Below the pieces are notes generated by a model that had not been told where the DNA came from, searched no databases, and was given only the letters and a program-made list of their open reading frames with translations. 64,000 nt of DNA, taken from assembly GCA_949152475.1 (NCBI GenBank), contig OX424561.1:30126481-30190480 (forward strand), read 5' to 3'. Shown piece by piece: positions 22,482 to 31,014 of the stretch; position 1 is the stretch's first letter, and the number at the start of each line of letters is the position of its first letter. A program made the translations under genes and the position numbers. Origin of the DNA: Terebella lapidaria. Lineage: Eukaryota > Annelida > Polychaeta > Terebellida > Terebellidae.

Positions 22482-22564
<83 letters not shown>
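22480..22564. repeat. (AT)n microsatellite
   Basis: Pure AT dinucleotides after the 3' LTR. Together with 12252-12327 it is presumably the tract into which element 1 inserted. Confidence 0.95.
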
Positions 22565-22568
<4 letters not shown>

Positions 22569-24290
22569 ACTAGGAGCAGCATACAGCATACGATACTTGG
22601 GCCGACCCGCCAGTCATGACTCAGCCATTGATTTTTCAAAGGCACTAAAGATTGCCACGGACACCGCTACTGGAGTTATTCTATCATAATCTCTTTAAAA
22701 ATTGTTAGTTTTCGACAATATGTCCTGTCTGTAACAAAATATCACAAACATTCAAACTTATTCCGATTCATAGAGGCATCCATGTTGGAACTATTTTCCG
22801 TATCCCAGAATGCAAAGGACGAATTGTGTGAAAGACGGGTGCTGGAGCGCCGCCTTTCGTGAAAATGCGGGCTTGCATGTGATGTTGAGCTTAATTTTAT
22901 ATGTGAATTTACTCGTGAATTTATGTTAACCGGATTTCCCTAAATCAACGCCCACCAGATGGACCGTTAATTTGAACATTCACAACTTTTGTTACATTCT
23001 GATTGAGAGTCCATTTTCGAGTTATTGAAGAACATTTGAATATCACAACAAAGGCGTAGTGGAATACTGGTATCTTGTGACAACTACTGGATAACCGTGC
23101 AGTTTGATGGAGTTCCACGGTATAACAGGGTTAAAGTAGTATTTGACAAATCGCAGTTATGTGCATAGATCTAATTGGTTTTATATGGGTGTAATCTGTA
23201 ATGATTACCAATATATTGACTATGACTGTAGGCAATCTGTTTTTTTTTCAGCACAGCATTTTTGTCCAGTTTACCTCTTTTGACGTCCTCATGTCTCACG
23301 AACCCCTAAGCCATACCAGTACGATAAGTCACAGCAATTTTCTTTTCAGAATCGATTATTTCAACCAACCAAATCACTGTTTTATATGTACACCGTGGCC
23401 ATTACTTGTATGGCCTAAATTAGAGTTTATGTCCTGCCAGAAAATGCACGGGACATAGGGTCGTCGATATTTCTAATCTAAGCACTATAAAATTGTATTT
23501 TCCCACAAAAGCTACACAAGGTAAGAAATCTTTCCCGCCGAGATTAGGCTTTGCCGCCGCATAGAATAGTCGTTACCACAAAAATATTGGTAAAAAATAT
23601 GATTACATCAATAAACGTGCAAGTTGACGTCAAATCTACATGCTATAATATATCATCAGGTCTGTCGTCCCTGTAAAAAATATAATCCGGCACTTGTCAT
23701 AAGAACTGAAGAGATAGATCCAGACATGTTGACAAAATGGGCGATATCGCAAGACCACACATTTTGTGGCATTGATTGTGATTATGGGATGAATTGTTAG
23801 CGTGTCAAACAGAGATTTCTGGACAGGGGATATACCTAAAAGTTCCGTCGTCAGACTTTTATTTATTGATAATTCACATGAATACACGAAAATGTACAAA
23901 GAAGCGTGTTGTCTTGGATTTTGCCTACTTGTTGCCGCCGAGAATAGTCTGCATTAACGCCGAGAGGCGGCGTTGCCGCCCGGAACAGGCGTGAAACGGC
24001 CGTTTGCCGCCTAGAATAGGCGAAACCATTACCTGGTGTGACATCGGGCCGAAACTACTTTTTTTACGTGAAGATCGTTATTACGTAAAAGAACAATAAG
24101 AAATCATATATATGAAAACTATCTTAGCAACCGAAAGTCACCAACCGACTTGAAATTTTTCGGACATCACAGCAGGCATATTCATGAATATTATAAAATT
24201 AATATTATTATATTAATGATCATTCACAATTTTCGTATGATCTACGACAATATCTAGAATTATGTCTGAACAGTTGTGTGTGATAAAATA
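22565..24290. other. Intergenic DNA, no gene seen
   Basis: Mostly AT-rich sequence with no supported gene or repeat array. Near 23530-23580 and 23930-24030 there are clustered GCCGCC...GAATAG words of unknown meaning. A ~25-bp segment at about 22663-22690 recurs inverted near 61600-61630. Confidence 0.5.
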
Positions 24291-24322
24291 AAAACCACGC
24301 TCGTGTGTTTTCCGCAAAAAGA
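24291..24322 (+). repeat. Left fragment of a palindrome split by element 2
   Basis: This stretch (AAAACCACGC ... CCGCAAAAAGA) is the near-perfect reverse complement of 34944-34975. Together with 34847-34975 it rebuilds a ~160-bp hairpin element that LTR element 2 interrupted. Confidence 0.8.
24319..24322 (+). other. Target-site duplication AAGA, left
   Basis: AAGA directly before the 5' LTR recurs at 34843-34846 directly after the 3' LTR. Four to six bp is usual for gypsy-type integration. Confidence 0.75.
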
Positions 24323-24944
24323 TGTAGAATATTTATGACTGTTATGGCCCGAAACCCGCCCCTGACACATTCCCCCCACTCGACATACACGGCACAGATT
24401 CATCACATGACTTCATACTTACTTACCTTACGTCACCGGGCATGCACCGTCCTCGCACCACATCTACATGTAAACAACACTGCTCACGTTAACACTTCCT
24501 ACAATCCCACCAATCACCACATTCCCAGACACATGACTCCGCCCACACAGACATGACATCACTTTCCCGCCATTTCACATGAACACCTGCCACATTACGC
24601 GGGAAAACCCACACACATCGTAGACTTAGCCCCGCGCTTTCCCACGGACAATGTAGTGGTGTAAAATCTGTTGAAGAGAGAGGTTGTATTGAGAGGTACT
24701 AAGCCAAAGATTGTGATTAGAGGATATCAAATTTATACAGGACTATTAATACTTCGGACTATTGTGGGGATTACGATTGTGTGAGTGACCGTGATCGTAC
24801 ATCGGACTAAATCATCCAAATAAACATCGGATATTGTTGAAACTGACGTCGGACTTCCTGTTGGTGTGTTCACGCACAACATACATCGTACTATTCGATC
24901 AGTGGGCGTAATAGCCGCCCGAAGAACTCCGCTATTCCGTCACA
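24323..24944 (+). repeat. 5' LTR of element 2
   Basis: Begins TGTAGAATATTTATGAC and ends TATTCCGTCACA. It differs from the 3' LTR at two sites (CATCGTAG against CATCATAG, and GTCGGACTT against GTCGGATTT). An AATAAA polyadenylation signal lies at about 24819-24824. Confidence 0.95.
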
Positions 24945-24945
24945 T

Positions 24946-24963
24946 TGGTGCCGTGACCAGGAT
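24946..24963 (+). other. Primer binding site, tRNA-His type, element 2
   Basis: TGGTGCCGTGACCAGGAT, identical to the site in element 1 and one base after the LTR. Confidence 0.85.
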
Positions 24964-25013
24964 AGCGAAGGCCAGTTCTCGGCTTACGAACTATCCCGAC
25001 GTACGAACTTTTG

Positions 25014-27458
25014 ATGAATACCCGATCTACGACTCGGAACCCGATCGGACCAAGCCCGGAAGATGAGGTGACGATGAATCCGGTCCCAGCGAACCAGCGA
25101 ACTGCACGACCAAGGTCAGTGGCGATGAGCGATACTATTACGCTATCGCAAGTACAACCGCCAAACGAACTGTACGAACTATCGTCGGCGGCATCCGTAG
25201 AGTACATGCCGGACTGGATGCGAACCGATAGTAACCTCGAAGAACTGTTGGACGGTGACCCGTACCAGCCGTCGCGCACGGTGACAGAAATCCTTGACGC
25301 GCATGCGCGGTCATACCACGCGACACCTGCCGGACCGCTAAGGTCGCGACCAAGCGACGGAAGTGAAACGGACTATGCGCGCTTCCAGCGCCAACCCAAT
25401 ACCGACCCGCTACCTAAGTCGGTGAGTGTACGACCAACGAACTATGACAATTCAATGCTGACGCACCCGCCGAGTCGGTCGCGTGTCCAACAATGGTCGC
25501 ATGAATCGGATACGCGTGCTGAACTGTATCCGCGACACGACAATGTAATGTCGCGCCCATCGGTAACGATCCACACACTGATGCGACCCGACCGAACCCC
25601 GCCGGTGTACTCCAGAGTACCGGCCGACCCAGTCTTCACGGGAGAGCTGCCGGATGTCCACCTGCCGAACCGGAGAAGAGCCGCCACCGAGAGTACCCCC
25701 GCGGCCGACCCCAGGTTCAACGCTGCCCAGACGAACGACCCGCCGACACGATTCCACGCACCCGCGCCGAGATCGGAGGTCCGATACACCAGCGACACCA
25801 TTGATCGCCGACCGCACAACATCGGAGTACCGATCTCCGACACCAGCGAAAACACGCACCCCGCGCATCTGCCACCACCGGTAGTCAACATCGGACCATC
25901 GCACGGCGAACCGTCGCTACCAGCGGAACATTCCGCCTCACACGGCTACGTGCCCAACCATGGAAATGCGGTGCCCATGCACAATCATGGGGGAGTAGCT
26001 GTACCAAACCATGGAGTAACAGCGTACGGTGTTGCCGCGTACAATCACGGAATAGTGCCCAATTTGGGAATTGTGCCGCAAAACCCTGGAGTAGCAGTTC
26101 CCAGTGTGTACGCCCCTGGTTCGGGATATCAGTTCCCACAAATGCCACACCCAACTCCGTCATACGGAATGCCGGAAATGTCGCCGCCATACGGACCGGT
26201 CTCCCAAACCGCGCCGTTGTCAAATCACGCTGGCTACCCGCCCGCACCCGACGCCACGCCATACGTCGTACCGGTCACCATGACCACTGCCGCACCGACC
26301 ACGGAGGTCGCGCCGCCAACTCCCGCCGTTTCTGCGACGACTGCCCACGCTACGACAGCGGCATCACAAGCGCCCGTCATCCCGACGCTAGCGCTGAGTA
26401 CTGCCAAACCGGCACAGTGGCGAGCCACGTTTAAGGAGGGTAATCTAAATCAGTACCTCCGCAGCTTCGAACAGTTTACGGCTGCATTCACGTACACGGA
26501 CCTGAACAAAACTACGACATTCCGTAGTACGTTACGCGGACGAGCGGAAGCAATCGCTCTGAACATTCCGTTCAACACGCCTTGGGATGAATTCAGGCGT
26601 CGTCTCCTGGAAGGATGGGAACCCGCCGCCCGCCGACAATCGAAACGAGACGACTTCCCGTTCTTGAAGCGTGAACGGAAAGAAGATGCCGAACATTTCC
26701 TTGAACGGCTACAGGCCATAGCAGAACAGGTGTTCGATGACGGCACACCTGAGTTTCTCCAACGAACTGTTATTTCGCAATTTGTCAATGGTCAGCCTGA
26801 CCATATTGCGGATAGACTTTGTGTAATGACATTCACTTCGTACAGCGACGCACTCACGGCTGTACTGAAAGCGGAGAGTCGCCAGCAGCGGACCAAGAGA
26901 GATCGGCCCCACGGTGCCCGCCGAGTGGACGCTACCCGCCACGGGTATGTCGACGACACGGAAGCGAACGACGAACTTTCATGTGCGATCGGACAGTTGA
27001 ACCAGTGGGATACACCAACTCCCGATCAGATCGCTGCATACTACGACCCTGCAGATAGCGACACGACCGGACTGCAAGGGTGTGAAGAACATTCCGTCCC
27101 TTCCTGCTCCCGCGAATGGGTCGCGGAAGCGTTCCAGTGTGTTGTCAGTGACGAGTGCGGACAATATGGTGAGAACACACTGTACTCTGTCCTACGAGCT
27201 ATCGCTCAGGCTCGTGGCGACCGTCCTACGCCTCAAGGTCGGACTGAAATATGTTTCTTCTGTAAGAAACCGGGACACAGATGGATACGGTGTTTCCGTT
27301 TGAAGGACATATTGGTACGAAACGGAATGAAACCGTTCCCGCCACGCCCTGGCGCAAATCGGAATAACGGACAGATCGGTATACCGAACTCGAACTCTCA
27401 GCCAATGGCTACGACGCCACCAGCCCAGCCACCACCACAGGCCAGGCCGTCAAACTAA
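25014..27458 (+). CDS. gag: Gag polyprotein, element 2
   Basis: An 814-residue intact frame starting at the first good ATG after the primer site (MNTRSTTRNP). About 460 residues of Pro/Ser/Thr/Arg-rich, probably disordered sequence come first. They include a run of NHG-containing repeats around residues 310-350 (PNHGNAVPMHNHGG). A retrotransposon capsid-like domain follows at about 465-630 (WRATFKEGNLNQYLRSFEQF, ending VNGQPDHIADRL). A CCHC zinc knuckle lies near 746-759 (CFFCKKPGHRWIRC), then a Pro-rich tail. At 814 aa it is long for a gypsy Gag, mainly because of the N-terminal extension. The last codon AAC precedes TAA, with pol in the -1 frame, the same arrangement as in element 1. Confidence 0.92.
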   Translation: MNTRSTTRNPIGPSPEDEVTMNPVPANQRTARPRSVAMSDTITLSQVQPPNELYELSSAASVEYMPDWMRTDSNLEELLDGDPYQPSRTVTEILDAHARSYHATPAGPLRSRPSDGSETDYARFQRQPNTDPLPKSVSVRPTNYDNSMLTHPPSRSRVQQWSHESDTRAELYPRHDNVMSRPSVTIHTLMRPDRTPPVYSRVPADPVFTGELPDVHLPNRRRAATESTPAADPRFNAAQTNDPPTRFHAPAPRSEVRYTSDTIDRRPHNIGVPISDTSENTHPAHLPPPVVNIGPSHGEPSLPAEHSASHGYVPNHGNAVPMHNHGGVAVPNHGVTAYGVAAYNHGIVPNLGIVPQNPGVAVPSVYAPGSGYQFPQMPHPTPSYGMPEMSPPYGPVSQTAPLSNHAGYPPAPDATPYVVPVTMTTAAPTTEVAPPTPAVSATTAHATTAASQAPVIPTLALSTAKPAQWRATFKEGNLNQYLRSFEQFTAAFTYTDLNKTTTFRSTLRGRAEAIALNIPFNTPWDEFRRRLLEGWEPAARRQSKRDDFPFLKRERKEDAEHFLERLQAIAEQVFDDGTPEFLQRTVISQFVNGQPDHIADRLCVMTFTSYSDALTAVLKAESRQQRTKRDRPHGARRVDATRHGYVDDTEANDELSCAIGQLNQWDTPTPDQIAAYYDPADSDTTGLQGCEEHSVPSCSREWVAEAFQCVVSDECGQYGENTLYSVLRAIAQARGDRPTPQGRTEICFFCKKPGHRWIRCFRLKDILVRNGMKPFPPRPGANRNNGQIGIPNSNSQPMATTPPAQPPPQARPSN

Positions 27459-29587
27459 GGGAGGAAGGAACTGCGGAGCAAGAACCTTCCGTTAAACCGA
27501 GCTCCAAAACTCAAAGCTCCAAACCAGTGGTTGTGTCCACAGCTACGAACACGACGCCACCCAAGCTGGCGCCGACACCACGGGCCCTTCCGCTCCGCGA
27601 AGGGGTGTGCGCCAAGTGTGCTTCGTCGACTTCAGGTACGGAATCCCTCCACGAAGGGGTGTCGGAACCATTGCCACGCAGGCCATCATGGACTAATCGT
27701 CATGGAGGGGTGTCGTCACGCACCGTCAGACGGATTAAGGTGGTTCCCGTCGGACCCGAGAAATACTCCCTGGACAGTGATACCATGACATCACCGGTCC
27801 TATCTCGGATGATCTCCATACGCCAAGCTGCACGTGTGCGAGCATTGGATGTGAAATTGAACGGACAGGAATGGCTGTCGGACTATTCCAGCGCCGATAT
27901 TGTTGCCGCACAGCAAGCCGACCCGAGCGTCGGATTCGTACGACAGTGGGTATTGAACGGAACGAAACCCACGTCAAAGGAAGTCGCCCGCTACGGTGAG
28001 GAAGTGAAAACTTTGGTTTCACGATGGACTTTGTTAGCGCTACAGGATGGAGTCCTCATACGAACTACCAAGCCGGACCCAGCTGGTCGGACTGTTGTAC
28101 AAACTGTGTTACCAGCGGCATTACGAACGGTGGTTCTACACCAACTCCACGACCTCAAGGTCGTAGGCCACCTCGGAATACAACGGACTGTTGAGAGAGT
28201 AAAGCGCCGGTTTTACTGGCCAGGTCTCGCCTTGGATGTTGCCCGCTGGTGCGCCCGCTGCCCGCAGTGTGTGTCACGAAAAGGAAAACCAGCGCCCAAG
28301 AAATCGCCTCTAACGCAACTACCAACTGGGGCGCCATTTGATCGTATTGCCATGGATATCTTAGATACCCATAAAGTTACCGGACGAGGTCACAGGTACA
28401 TTCTTGTCATATCGGACTACTTTTCAAAGTACACGGACGCATTCCCGCTCCGCCGCCATACGGCCAAAAATGTCGCCGATGTTCTGGTGAATCGTTGGAT
28501 CGTGTACCACGGGGTACCGAAAGCCATACACAGCGACCAAGGAACGGAATTTGAGTCGTCGTTATTTCGGAGCGTTGTACGCCTTCTGGGCGCCAAGAAA
28601 ATTCGGACCACGCCCTACCGCCCACAAAGTGACGGTCAAGTCGAACGATTCAATCGGACTTTGTTGAATATGTTGAGTGCATTCGTCAGTGATCGTGGGA
28701 ATGACTGGGATCTGCACTTACCATATGTACTCATGGCGTACCGCACCTCGGTGCACTCTTCTACTGGGTGTACACCACACCTGATGGTATACGGACATGA
28801 ATGTAATTTGCCTGTTGACTTGATGTTTCCTACGTATGACCCAGAACCGCTACCTCCATGCGGACCTGAATACGTCGAGTATCTCCGAACTGCTATCAGA
28901 GCTGCTCATGGGTTTGCGCAAGACCACCTACAAAAAGTTGCAACCCGCCAGAAAATGGGGTATGACGCACATGCGAAATCTCGCCCTCAGTTCCAGCCGG
29001 GAGAATTGGTACGGTACTACTACCTGCCCCTCACCCAGAACAACAAATTCGCCCGACCCTGGACCGGACCCTGGAGAGTCCTGGAACGCGTAACTGAGGT
29101 AGACTATCGAATTGCTCTAGTCTCCAATCCACGAAATACTAGAGTCGTCCATCTGGACGTCATTAAACCATACGAAGGCGACGCACAGTTGTTGAACCTT
29201 CAACCTCAAGTCGTATCGCCACCTGAGTCGTCAAGTAGCACAGACTCCAAGACCGAACTATCGAACGATCCCTTGGAGCTCCTCAAGGAATTCCTCTACC
29301 CTTGGGACGTCATCGTACAAGACAAGTCGTCAGACACAGATCACACTACCGAGACTGATACTTCGTCATCACCCGCCAGTAGGAGAAGTCCCGCAATCGG
29401 ACCGCGACGCCGTCGCCAGAAGCGAAAATCGCGCAAGTCGAACTCTAGCGCTTCACAGCGAGCGCCAAAACCCCGCGGACCCAAACCCGCGATTGCTACG
29501 GACTCAACAACAAGCGAGGCTACGCCTCAGCCTGCTCCGTACAATCGACCCAGATGCACGATTCGCCGCCCAGCCTGGTTCAGATAA
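27452..29587 (+). CDS. pol: Integrase-only Pol remnant, element 2
   Basis: The frame is -1 relative to gag and is open from 27368. A spacer of ~180 residues (Thr/Pro-rich, with a short Cys pair CAKC) leads directly into integrase, with no protease DSG, no RT YIDD and no RNase H motif anywhere in the element. The integrase looks intact: HHCC domain (HQLHDLKVVGHLG ... CARCPQC), catalytic Asp in MDILD, Asp in HSDQG, and Glu in QVERFNR with 35-residue spacing. A GPW module (FARPWTGPW) and a basic Arg/Lys/Ser-rich tail follow. Integrase inserts the cDNA into the host chromosome. Expression would be as a Gag-integrase fusion through a -1 shift. The clean reading frame across the missing segment suggests a deletion selected or fixed as a lineage rather than random decay. 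Confidence 0.92.
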   Translation, partial: KLREEGTAEQEPSVKPSSKTQSSKPVVVSTATNTTPPKLAPTPRALPLREGVCAKCASSTSGTESLHEGVSEPLPRRPSWTNRHGGVSSRTVRRIKVVPVGPEKYSLDSDTMTSPVLSRMISIRQAARVRALDVKLNGQEWLSDYSSADIVAAQQADPSVGFVRQWVLNGTKPTSKEVARYGEEVKTLVSRWTLLALQDGVLIRTTKPDPAGRTVVQTVLPAALRTVVLHQLHDLKVVGHLGIQRTVERVKRRFYWPGLALDVARWCARCPQCVSRKGKPAPKKSPLTQLPTGAPFDRIAMDILDTHKVTGRGHRYILVISDYFSKYTDAFPLRRHTAKNVADVLVNRWIVYHGVPKAIHSDQGTEFESSLFRSVVRLLGAKKIRTTPYRPQSDGQVERFNRTLLNMLSAFVSDRGNDWDLHLPYVLMAYRTSVHSSTGCTPHLMVYGHECNLPVDLMFPTYDPEPLPPCGPEYVEYLRTAIRAAHGFAQDHLQKVATRQKMGYDAHAKSRPQFQPGELVRYYYLPLTQNNKFARPWTGPWRVLERVTEVDYRIALVSNPRNTRVVHLDVIKPYEGDAQLLNLQPQVVSPPESSSSTDSKTELSNDPLELLKEFLYPWDVIVQDKSSDTDHTTETDTSSSPASRRSPAIGPRRRRQKRKSRKSNSSASQRAPKPRGPKPAIATDSTTSEATPQPAPYNRPRCTIRRPAWFR

Positions 29588-31014
29588 CCACGGCTGTGCA
29601 AAGGACTGATCTCTATGATGATGAATAAATGCCTGTCTATTGGACTATAATGTCATATCACCCCAAAATATATTTATAATATAATAATATTATGTACATA
29701 TTCATTTCAATAACCATTTTTATGTACTGATGTCAGTGAGGCAATTTTCATATATAATATTGATATGACGTTATAATATTGATGCTGGTTACGATGCTAT
29801 AATGTGGTATATGTGTGTTATGCATTGCATATAACTTCGTACTTCTCCATACCATCTCGCGCCTGTTGCGCACTACCTAAATATTGCATGACTAACAATT
29901 CCACCCATGTGTCAGCCGTCATGTCCTGCCGTGAGTAAGATCACTTTGTCGCGGACGAGGTGAGAGGATAGCCGTCTTCCGAGCAAGCGTCTGATAAGAG
30001 CCTCTGCTCCCCCTACGCACAATTCAGGGGAATGCCCTCAGGAGCAGAATTCAGCTATGAACCAACCTCTGCATTCCAACGCGCGATCTGTCATCACATT
30101 CATTGAAATTTATGCAACGCACCACGGCAGGGCCGCCCAGATCACCCCATCACCCCTCATGATAATATCAGCGGTTCCATTATCTACGGCACTAGATGAA
30201 AATGAACGGACTGAGCAAACTTCTGTGAGCTTGGTATTTATACCTCAGCATATGTACGGACAGTGATCATCTGTTATAAACAAGTTGGTCAAAAGTTTAT
30301 TGTGTGCTAATTGTGCAGATAAGGAACGGACTAATTGTAGGAGTTCACACGGAAAAGCATGAAGCGCAAATAAACACTGAAGCCGCCCGCGGCACCCCCA
30401 TAAACATTCCCAGTTAACTACAATAGAGAGTGGAAGCACGTAAAAGGTGCAGTAATTTTGACTGTATGCTAGACGGACAGTGAAATGATTGGATTGCGTT
30501 ATCCAGAAGTTTGTGTCGGACCATGGGAAAATAGAGCAGCTGTGTGCTAACCTACTGCCCCGCCTGACTGGTGTGATGAACCAGAGCTTTGATGTACACG
30601 CGTTGCCTAGGTGATGGACCGCCCCCTCTTCGCACGACTGAGAGCCGAGATGGATCAAGCGAACGTAAAAAGACGTATAAGACAATAAGACCGAGCGCAC
30701 CCCCGATTGTGGAAAACCCCAAAAGACACTGTCAGCACTTTGTGTGTGTACGGATGCCAGATAAGCAGGAAAGTTTTAGAAGTGAATCATTCTGGCTGCG
30801 GACACTGGAGAGTTAACATCTAGTGAAAAGTGTTGAATATTGACAGTGTTCTTGTAAGACAATTGATTATATCTCGTGGATATTTCGTACGGCAATTGCA
30901 CGGACTTTTGCCTAGTATTTCACGGACTGTGTGAATAATCCTGGTACGCACCTTGTATTAGGATAAAAGTCCGACTAGTGAGTGTGGGCTCACGCCAGTG
31001 AGCGAAGTCGAACC
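29588..31014 (+). other. Non-coding spacer between integrase and ORF3, element 2
   Basis: About 1.4 kb, AT-rich at first, without a convincing ORF. The last ~300 bases carry several CGGAC words (near 30797, 30900 and 30922), as in the rest of the element. It could hold a splice acceptor or internal promoter for ORF3, but none can be pinpointed. Confidence 0.5.
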
